A DNA stretch of 44,166 bases from Bacteroidia bacterium (GTDB lineage: Bacteria > Bacteroidota > Bacteroidia > Bacteroidales > VadinHA17), in contig JAPLEC010000435.1 in assembly GCA_026391515.1 (NCBI GenBank), positions 1-44,166 of the forward strand. The letters run 5' to 3'. The notes under the pieces were generated by a model, which saw only the letters and a program-made list of their open reading frames with translations, was not told the origin of the DNA and made no database searches. This document shows, piece by piece, positions 37,314-44,166 of this stretch (position 1 is the stretch's first letter; each line of letters opens with the position of its first letter). A program made the translations under genes and the position numbers.

Positions 37314-37784
37314 ATGAAAACTGAGAGCAATAAAGTAATAATAGAAGACCTGAAAAAAATAAGGTTTTTCGAAGGATACAGCGATAAGCAACTGACTGCA
37401 ATTGTGGAGATGAGTTCTGTTAAAGAGTTCAAGGTTAAGGAAATACTTTTTGAACAATACGATGAACTCCATGATGTTGATATACTTCTTGAAGGTTCAT
37501 TATCGCTTGGAATAAGCCTGGCTCATGAAAAAAGAATTCACCTTGGTACTATTGAAGAAGGTCAGCTTTTTTCATGGTCGGCTGTATTCAGTCCTTATAT
37601 ATCAACTGCATGGGTAATGGCAATGAAACCGGCAAAAGTAATATCAATAAATGCAAAGCAGCTGAATAAAAAGATTGAAGAGGATTGCGATTTCGGATTT
37701 AAAACAATGTCAAAAATTGCCCAGACTATTTCGCACAGGTTAAGCGACACAAGATTCCAGCTTATGAACCAGATGACAATTTAA
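37314..37784 (+). CDS. Cyclic-nucleotide-binding-domain (Crp-like sensor) protein without visible HTH
   Basis: IRFFEGYSDKQLTAIVEM...FEQYDELHDVDILLEGSLSLGI; only 156 aa. Confidence 0.8.
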   Translation: MKTESNKVIIEDLKKIRFFEGYSDKQLTAIVEMSSVKEFKVKEILFEQYDELHDVDILLEGSLSLGISLAHEKRIHLGTIEEGQLFSWSAVFSPYISTAWVMAMKPAKVISINAKQLNKKIEEDCDFGFKTMSKIAQTISHRLSDTRFQLMNQMTI

Positions 37785-37790
37785 AAAATA

Positions 37791-37871
37791 AACCCCCTTC
37801 CCTGCTTTCCCCGCCAGCTGGCGGGGGAAGGAGTGAAAAGCATCCCGCTTAGGCGGGACGGGAAAGGGGGT
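37791..37871. repeat. C/G-rich intergenic hairpin repeat with two nested palindromes
   Basis: CCCCCTTCC...CCCCGCCAGCTGGCGGGG...TCCCGC-TTAG-GCGGGA...GGGAAAGGGGG. Confidence 0.8.
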
Positions 37872-37905
37872 AAAAAAGAAAGAGTTAAAGTAAAAAAGAG
37901 TGATA

Positions 37906-38397
37906 ATGAAGATACTGATAGATATGATAAAGCTTCGTGCTGCCATGATTGAAAATTCAACCATGACATTGCCTGAAGCTTATTTCTATCCGTCAGCCAA
38001 TACTAATGGTCTTAAGACAATCCGTGAGCTTGCCACATTCAGGTTCACCTGCAGGAAATGCGAGGATGCTCCATGTATCAGCGTTTGTCCGGCAGAAGCT
38101 CTTGAAAAAGATGAAGATGGTATTATTACACGGTTTACCAATCTTTGTGTATCATGCAAATCGTGTGTTACAATCTGTCCGTTCGGCACAATGATGACCG
38201 ATTTTTTCAAGCATCACAGGAACAGGGATATTTTATATGATCTCAAAGATGGCAATGCTGTTGAAAAATTCATCAAAGCCTGTCCGGCAGGAACAGTAAC
38301 ACTTACCGATGAAGATGAGTCGCCTGCAAAGAATATTTACAGGCTCAATGATAAAGTACTGATAAAAGATTATTTATATATAACTGAAAAACAGTAA
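37906..38397 (+). CDS. HycB/CooF-like 4Fe-4S ferredoxin hydrogenase subunit
   Basis: CRKCEDAPCISVCPAEAL and CVSCKSCVTICPFG. Confidence 0.88.
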   Translation: MKILIDMIKLRAAMIENSTMTLPEAYFYPSANTNGLKTIRELATFRFTCRKCEDAPCISVCPAEALEKDEDGIITRFTNLCVSCKSCVTICPFGTMMTDFFKHHRNRDILYDLKDGNAVEKFIKACPAGTVTLTDEDESPAKNIYRLNDKVLIKDYLYITEKQ

Positions 38398-38407
38398 ATT
38401 ACGACCT

Positions 38408-39340
38408 ATGGCAGTTAATTTGTTTTATTTTCTTGTCTTCCCCGGCCTGCTGTTTGCAGGAGTTGTCGGAGCCTTTCTTTCGTGGTTCGACAGGAAGATT
38501 TCTGCCAGGGTCCAGTTCCGCAAAGGGCCTCCACTGCTTCAACCTTTTTACGACTTCTTCAAATTACTATTGGTCAAGGAAACAATACTTCCAAAGCACG
38601 GATCTCCGTTGGTATTTCTGATAGCACCCATCTTTGCGGTTTTTGGTGCGACAATGGCTGGAGTTTTCATTCTTCTACCTTTATTTAATATAACTACCGG
38701 CTTCAGGGGCGATCTGCTTGTCATATTCTACTTGCTGACAATCCCTTCATTTTCGTATATCATCGGAGCACTTGCTTCGGGTAATCCGCTTGCAGCTGTC
38801 GGTGGTTCAAGGGAGATGAAGCTTATAATCAGCTACGAGCTTACCTTCCTTCTGGTTATTGCCGGCGTTATAATGAAATGTGGACAGAAATTTGATCTCG
38901 ACTCAATAATTCAAACACAGCAGGCAGGATCTCCGTTTATCGGAAGCATTTCAGGTGTCCTGTTATTTATTGCAGGTATATTTTGCATCCAGGCTAAGCT
39001 GGCGCTCGTTCCATTCGACATGCCTGAAGCGGAAGCTGAAATAACTGAAGGAATTTTTATTGAATATTCCGGAGCCGCTTATGCGATGATAAAGCTTACA
39101 AAATATATTATGTTTTTCATATTGCCGGCTTTTCTTATTGCACTGTTAATGAACGGATTCAAATTGGAAGGGATCGGTATTTTGTGGGCAGTGCTTAAAG
39201 TTCTGGCAGTTGTTCTGGCTCTCACTTTAATAAAGAACACAAATCCGAGGATAAAGATCAAGCAGGCTATAAGCTTCTTCTTAATCTGGATGAATCTGTT
39301 GGTAGTTATTGCCCTGGTACTAATTGCATTTGGTTATTAA
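38408..39340 (+). CDS. NuoH/EchB/HycD-like membrane subunit
   Basis: GVVGAFLSWFDRKISARVQFRKGPPLLQPFYDFFKLL; EAEAEITEGIFIEYSG. Confidence 0.93.
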   Translation: MAVNLFYFLVFPGLLFAGVVGAFLSWFDRKISARVQFRKGPPLLQPFYDFFKLLLVKETILPKHGSPLVFLIAPIFAVFGATMAGVFILLPLFNITTGFRGDLLVIFYLLTIPSFSYIIGALASGNPLAAVGGSREMKLIISYELTFLLVIAGVIMKCGQKFDLDSIIQTQQAGSPFIGSISGVLLFIAGIFCIQAKLALVPFDMPEAEAEITEGIFIEYSGAAYAMIKLTKYIMFFILPAFLIALLMNGFKLEGIGILWAVLKVLAVVLALTLIKNTNPRIKIKQAISFFLIWMNLLVVIALVLIAFGY

Positions 39341-39440
39341 GAGCGTGTAATAAATGTTTAAATGAATATTATAAATCGTAAATTGATAATTTGATTAAGT
39401 ATTAATAAAGTGTTGTAATATTTTTCTTATTACACACTCT
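39340..39440. repeat. AT-rich element bounded by 14-bp inverted repeats
   Basis: AGAGCGTGTAATAA (39340-39353) and TTATTACACACTCT (39427-39440), 13/14 complementary. Confidence 0.6.
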
Positions 39441-39453
39441 AAATATAATAGTT

Positions 39454-39864
39454 GTGGGTTTTAAAAATTATTGCTTCAAAAAATCGCTCTGGGTCTTCCA
39501 TTTCGGAGGAGCCTCCTGCAATAATTGTGATATTGAGATTCTGGATTGTCTGACACCGAGACATGACCTTGAACGATTTGGAATTCTTCTGGTGGGAAGC
39601 ATAAGGCATGCCGATGTTCTGCTTGTAAACGGGTCTATAAACATGCATGATAAAGAGCGACTTATTGAGGTTTATAACCAGGCTCCGAAACCGATACTTG
39701 TTATTGCTATTGGTGCGTGCGGATGTACAGGAGGATTTTTCACCGAGAGTTATACATTTGCAGGACCAGTTGATAAAATCATCCCGGTCGATGCGTACGT
39801 TCCGGGGTGTCCTCCAAAACCGGAAGCGATTATAGCGGGGATTGTGAAGCTGTTGAATAAATAG
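39454..39864 (+). CDS. NuoB-like [NiFe] hydrogenase small subunit (GTG start)
   Basis: FHFGGASCNNCDIEILDCLTPRHDLERFGI, GACGCTGG, YVPGCPPKPEAI. Confidence 0.93.
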   Translation: MGFKNYCFKKSLWVFHFGGASCNNCDIEILDCLTPRHDLERFGILLVGSIRHADVLLVNGSINMHDKERLIEVYNQAPKPILVIAIGACGCTGGFFTESYTFAGPVDKIIPVDAYVPGCPPKPEAIIAGIVKLLNK

Positions 39865-39872
39865 CACCCATA

Positions 39873-40014
39873 GATCCCCTCCTAGGAGGGGCAAGGGGTG
39901 GGTTTTAAAAGATAAAAGACAAAAGATAAAAGAAAAAAGAAAAAAACAAAAGATCCCCTCCTAGGAGAGCCTGTCCCGCGTAGCTTTAGCGAAGTGGGGG
40001 CAAGGGGTTGGTTA
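39873..40014. repeat. Two adjacent copies of a C-rich element, first with AAAAGAC tail, second with an internal insert
   Basis: gatcccctcctaggaggggcaaggggtgggttttaaaagataaaagac... and gatcccctcctaggag[...]gggcaaggggttggtt. Confidence 0.85.
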
Positions 40015-40035
40015 AAAAAACTGAATATCAGTTAA

Positions 40036-40479
40036 ATGGATACAAAAACGATCATAGGAGAATTTAAAGAGAAATTTAAATCTGCTATTCTTGGTGAAGT
40101 AGCTAAGAATGAGAAGCGTGTGATCATTTCTATAAAACCTGATTCCATTTTGAAGGTTGCGGATTATTTATATAAAACTGATGGTTTCAGGTTTATTATT
40201 GCTTCAGCATTACATACAAAAGAAGGATTTGAGATCCATTACCATTTCAGTAAAGATGAAATCGGACTTATTCTCAACATACATGTCCTCCTCGATAAGA
40301 ATAAGCCGGAAATTGAATCACTATCGAACATGTTCAATGCTTCGAACTGGATAGAACGGGAGATGCATGAACTGTTAGGCATCAATTTTCTGAATCATCC
40401 GAATCAGGAGAAGCTGATTTCGGAAGGTAACTGGGCTGAAGGAATTTATCCATTACGAAAGGAATTTAAAAACTCGTAA
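40036..40479 (+). CDS. NuoC-like (30 kDa) hydrogenase subunit
   Basis: FNASNWIEREMHELLGINFLNHPN ... GIYPLRKEF. Confidence 0.9.
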   Translation: MDTKTIIGEFKEKFKSAILGEVAKNEKRVIISIKPDSILKVADYLYKTDGFRFIIASALHTKEGFEIHYHFSKDEIGLILNIHVLLDKNKPEIESLSNMFNASNWIEREMHELLGINFLNHPNQEKLISEGNWAEGIYPLRKEFKNS

Positions 40480-40487
40480 AAGAGACA

Positions 40488-41696
40488 ATGAGTAAGAAGA
40501 CACTTATACCGATCGGACCTTATCACCCATTGCAGGAAGAGCCTGAATTATTCAAGCTCTATTGTGACGGAGAGATTGTCAAGGACATTAAATGGGAAAC
40601 CGGGTATAACCACAGGGGAATTGAAAAACTCAGTGAATCAAAGACTTATGAGCAGATATTCTTCCTTGTTGAACGTATTTGCGGTATATGCTCAAATTCT
40701 CACCCGTTTGCTTTTGCCAACGCAGTTGAAGAGATAGCTGACATTGAACTTACAAACAGGGCAAAATATATCAGAACAATAATTGCAGAGCTTGAGCGGA
40801 TACACAGCCATTTGTTATGGGTCGGTCTTGCCGGGCACTTTCTGGGCTATAATACTGTTTTCATGTGGGCATGGAAATACCGCGAGCCTACTCTCGATCT
40901 TTTTGAAATGATCTCAGGAAACAGGAACAGCTATGCAATGTTTAAAGTGGGCGGTGTAAGAAGAGATATTGAAGAAGCAAAAATCCCTGTTATACAGAAA
41001 GTTCTGGATGATATTAAGAAGAAGACCGATCTGCTGACAGGTGCTGTGATGGATGATCCTGTCATTCACGCAAGAACAAAAGGAGTTGGCATTCTGACCA
41101 AGCAGGATGTCATTGATTATGGAGCTGTAGGCCCGACAGCAAGAGCTTCTGGTCTGGCAATCGATGTACGAAAGGATGATCCTTATGCAGCTTACCCGCT
41201 GGTTAACTGGAAAGTGATTACCGCAGAAGCCGGTGATGTATTCGCTAAAGCCCAGGTCAGATTACTCGAGATGTACGAATCAATATCAATTATTGAACAA
41301 TGTCTCGATGGTCTTAAAAAGGAAAAAGAGGGAGCCATTGAGGTAAAAGTCAAGGAGATTCCCGAGGGAATTGGCAATGGCCGGGCAGAAGCACCACGCG
41401 GCGAAGTGTTCCACTTTGTGCAGTCGGATGGATCTAATTCACCCGTCAGGCATAAGATACGGGCTCCAAGCTATGTAAATATTGCGACCTTCAGAAAATC
41501 GTGTGTAGGACAGACTATTGCCGACGCAACAATTTCATTGGCTGCAGTTGATCCATGTTATTGCTGCACTGAACGTATGGCAGTCGCTTATGACAATAGT
41601 TCAGGTAAAAAGATCCTGAACGCAAAGGAATTAATTGATCTTTCAATATTGAAAACAGCGGAAATAAAGAAAACTTTATCAGGACGGAATGAATGA
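40488..41696 (+). CDS. NuoD-like group 4 [NiFe] hydrogenase large subunit
   Basis: ERICGICSNSHP (L1) and DPCYCCTERM (L2): both CxxC pairs for Ni-Fe ligation present. Confidence 0.94.
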   Translation: MSKKTLIPIGPYHPLQEEPELFKLYCDGEIVKDIKWETGYNHRGIEKLSESKTYEQIFFLVERICGICSNSHPFAFANAVEEIADIELTNRAKYIRTIIAELERIHSHLLWVGLAGHFLGYNTVFMWAWKYREPTLDLFEMISGNRNSYAMFKVGGVRRDIEEAKIPVIQKVLDDIKKKTDLLTGAVMDDPVIHARTKGVGILTKQDVIDYGAVGPTARASGLAIDVRKDDPYAAYPLVNWKVITAEAGDVFAKAQVRLLEMYESISIIEQCLDGLKKEKEGAIEVKVKEIPEGIGNGRAEAPRGEVFHFVQSDGSNSPVRHKIRAPSYVNIATFRKSCVGQTIADATISLAAVDPCYCCTERMAVAYDNSSGKKILNAKELIDLSILKTAEIKKTLSGRNE

Positions 41697-43563
41697 GTTT
41701 ATCTCCATATTTACACGACCTGTTGACAGCCAGGTTCTGCAATTCATTATCTTATTGCCCATCCTTGGGGGGTTATTACTTCTTTTCATTCCTGAGAAAT
41801 TCAGAACTTATAAAGGGCTGATTGCTATTCTGATAAGTGTCATTACAGGTTATTTGACAATTGTTATTTATCGTTCAGAAAACCAGATGCTGAGCCAGGA
41901 TCAGTTGTTTTCAGGATCACTCCTGCTTCATGGTTTTGGCAGGTTTCTGACATTCAACATCGATAATCTGAGTAAGCTGATTATTTTGTTTATCAGTCTC
42001 TTTGCTCTCTTAATTCTTGTATACTCAATTGTTTATATTAAAGAAGGAAGAGTTAAGAATTATTATCCTTATTTCCTGATTACCCTTGGCTGTTCATACG
42101 GAGCCATTTTGTCTGATAATCTTCTTCTGTTTCTGTTCTTCTGGGGAATCCTCGGACTGACATTATATAAGCTTATCCATGGTCATGATGAAGAGAGCTC
42201 GGCAACAGCCAAGAAAACTCTTATTCTGATTGGTGCGTCCGATAGCATTATGATTATAGGAATAGCCATAATCTGGAAAATTACAGGTTCGCTGAGCATG
42301 GGTGGAGTAAAAGTGCCGACCACGAATATTGTTTCAGTGGTTGCTTTCCTGGCTTTGCTGACAGGCAGTTTTACCAAGGCAGGTGCCTTCCCTTTCCATA
42401 CCTGGGTCCCTGATTATGCAAAGAGTGCTCCTGCTTCTTCATCGGCTTACCTTCCGGCATCACTTGATAAGCTCCTTGGGATATATTTTCTTGCGAGGAT
42501 TACCACTGATATGTTTGTGCTTAATGGATTCCTGACTTTTCTGCTTCTCTTAACAGGCGTCATAACGATTATTATTGCCGTTATGATGGCCCTTATTCAA
42601 CATAATTACAAAAGATTGCTTGGATTCCATGCCGTGTCCCAGGTTGGATATATGATCCTTGGACTTGGCCTTGGATCAACGATTGGTGTTGCAGCCGGTC
42701 TTTTCCATATGGTTAACCATGCTCTCTATAAGAGTGGACTTTTTCTGTCTGCCGGAAGTATTGAATATCGTACTGGAAAAGAAGAAATTGAAGATCTGGG
42801 TGGCTTGTCAAAAGCAATGCCGATTACCTTCTTTGCATCTCTCGTCTTTGCCATGTCGATTTCAGGAGTGCCTCCATTCAACGGGTTTGCTTCCAAATGG
42901 ATGATCTACCAGGGAATAATTGATTTTGGTTCAGGTACCGGAATTGCAAACAAGTTATGGATATTATGGCTTGGTCTGGCAGTACTTGGATCGGCTCTTA
43001 CGCTGGCAAGTTTCATTAAACTTATTGGAGGAATCTTCCTGAGCAGAAGGAAAGCAGAGTTTGAAAATATAAAGGAAGTTCCCGTGATAATGTGGTTACC
43101 ATTGGTTATTCTCTCTGTATTTTGTATCCTGTTTGGTGTATTTGCGACAAAAGTTGTATCTAAATTATTCATGCCGATAACTGGTCCATTTAAATTCACA
43201 GGGTTCTGGGATTCTTCATTTGTTTCACTACTTGTTATTATCTCACTGATTCTTGGAATAATACTTTATCTTGCTCTTAATATTAAAAAATTCAGGACTG
43301 AAGATAGCTTTATAGGCGGTGAAAGAATTCAGGACCGGACCAGTTATGCAACAACGGAGTTCTATAAGACTATTGGGGAATTTAAATTTTTCTCCTGGAT
43401 ATATAAAAAAGCTGAAGAGCGGTGGTTCGATTTATATGATTTATGCAAACAATTTGTGCTCTGGCTGAGCCACCAATTGAGTGAAGCTCATTCAGGTGTG
43501 TTAACGGGGTATATTATCTGGGTCTGTGCCGGACTGATTATTATGTTGCTCATTATGATATAA
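41689..43563 (+). CDS. NuoL/NuoM/MrpD-like ion-translocating membrane subunit
   Basis: FTKAGAFPFHTWVPDYAKSAPASSSAYLPASLDKLLGIYFLARI; HMVNHALYKSGLFLSAGSI. Confidence 0.93.
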   Translation: MNEFISIFTRPVDSQVLQFIILLPILGGLLLLFIPEKFRTYKGLIAILISVITGYLTIVIYRSENQMLSQDQLFSGSLLLHGFGRFLTFNIDNLSKLIILFISLFALLILVYSIVYIKEGRVKNYYPYFLITLGCSYGAILSDNLLLFLFFWGILGLTLYKLIHGHDEESSATAKKTLILIGASDSIMIIGIAIIWKITGSLSMGGVKVPTTNIVSVVAFLALLTGSFTKAGAFPFHTWVPDYAKSAPASSSAYLPASLDKLLGIYFLARITTDMFVLNGFLTFLLLLTGVITIIIAVMMALIQHNYKRLLGFHAVSQVGYMILGLGLGSTIGVAAGLFHMVNHALYKSGLFLSAGSIEYRTGKEEIEDLGGLSKAMPITFFASLVFAMSISGVPPFNGFASKWMIYQGIIDFGSGTGIANKLWILWLGLAVLGSALTLASFIKLIGGIFLSRRKAEFENIKEVPVIMWLPLVILSVFCILFGVFATKVVSKLFMPITGPFKFTGFWDSSFVSLLVIISLILGIILYLALNIKKFRTEDSFIGGERIQDRTSYATTEFYKTIGEFKFFSWIYKKAEERWFDLYDLCKQFVLWLSHQLSEAHSGVLTGYIIWVCAGLIIMLLIMI

Positions 43564-43577
43564 ATAACTCAAGCTAA

Positions 43578-44105
43578 ATGGAAATTGCCATATCCATAAT
43601 AACCGGGTTGATGATCTTGGGAGCGTTGTACGCCATTCATGCAAAAGATCTGCTTTCAGCTGTGATAGCTTGCGGCATTGTCGGCTATGGTCTGGTGATA
43701 TGTTTCCTTCTTCTTAAAGCTCCTGACCTTGCAATTGTTCAAATTGTTGTGGAGACAATCACTCTTATTATTATGGTTGCCGTTGTTCTTGACAGCTCAA
43801 GGGAAGAAAAATTCTCAAAACCCGATCCACAGGAATATATTTCAATTGTAACGAGCATATTTTTTATTGTGATATTGTTCTACTTCTTTAAGATAGCTAT
43901 AGGTAGTCTTGATGCATTTGGTGAAAGCACACTGCGTATGGCAGGTCCTTATATTGAAGGAGCGACTGCAAAAACAGGCAGCGCTAATCTTGTTACAGGT
44001 GTCGTTTTTGATTTCAGAGGATATGACACCATGGGTGAAGCAACGGTTCTGGTAACTGCAGTGCTGGGGGTATTGACAATCTTACGCATTAAAGGAAAAA
44101 AATAA
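43578..44105 (+). CDS. DUF4040/MbhD-MbhE-like (MrpB-like) membrane subunit
   Basis: [74 protein letters not shown]. Confidence 0.9.
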   Translation: MEIAISIITGLMILGALYAIHAKDLLSAVIACGIVGYGLVICFLLLKAPDLAIVQIVVETITLIIMVAVVLDSSREEKFSKPDPQEYISIVTSIFFIVILFYFFKIAIGSLDAFGESTLRMAGPYIEGATAKTGSANLVTGVVFDFRGYDTMGEATVLVTAVLGVLTILRIKGKK

Positions 44106-44113
44106 AATACAAG

Positions 44114-44166
44114 GATTCCCTCCCAGGAGAGGCAAGGGGTGGGTTTTAAAAGACAAAAGACAAAAG
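44114..44166. repeat. Third copy of C-rich element with AAAAGAC tail, cut by window end
   Basis: gattccctcccaggagaggcaaggggtgggttttaaaagacaaaagacaaaag. Confidence 0.85.

Noticed and set aside
37791-37871. Simple intrinsic terminator
   Set aside because: Strong palindromes but no T-run on either side and it sits inside an apparently continuous operon; better described as a repeat.
39439-39894. 151-aa minus-strand ORF
   Set aside because: Antisense to the NuoB-like gene, whose Cys motifs are clear.
12185-44166. IS element or prophage
   Set aside because: No transposase, integrase or phage structural gene seen; repeats are all short and noncoding.

Overview
The window looks like a Bacteroidota chromosome segment (inferred from gene content, GC and the TAnnTTTG-like promoter element), with about 38 credible protein genes and no rRNA, tRNA or CRISPR array that I could see. 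Left to right it contains: (i) a pectin/galacturonate block, with an MFS transporter fragment, a LacI regulator, a UxaE-like tagaturonate epimerase, a GH106-like lipoprotein, an FG-GAP/RG-lyase-like lipoprotein, GH105, GH28 and GH35; (ii) housekeeping genes, with an MsbA-like ABC exporter, purB, mqnA, GNAT, an HTH protein and an HD protein; (iii) a sulfate-assimilation operon, DUF2061-cysH(APS type)-cysD-cysN; (iv) dinB and a flavoprotein; (v) a large hydrogen-metabolism island. The island holds a three-subunit [FeFe] hydrogenase hydABC, a rex-hypF-hypC-hypD-hypE-hypA-hypB operon, and a divergent operon joining sulfhydrogenase-like beta/gamma (NAD(P)H diaphorase) subunits to a group-4, Mrp-like membrane [NiFe] hydrogenase. 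The observations I rate highest are: the NAD(P)H-module plus membrane [NiFe] hydrogenase architecture; a pair of TGTGA-N6-TCACA operators touching both divergent start codons (Rex site candidates); a structured leader with competing pairings just before the sulfate-assimilation operon; a HydB that lacks the usual C-terminal Fe-S domain; and a dense set of short dispersed repeats (C-rich hairpins, period 7/8/9 degenerate tandems, nested palindromes) that in several places supply the stop codon or last residues of genes. Function calls come from reading translated motifs only; no database search was run.
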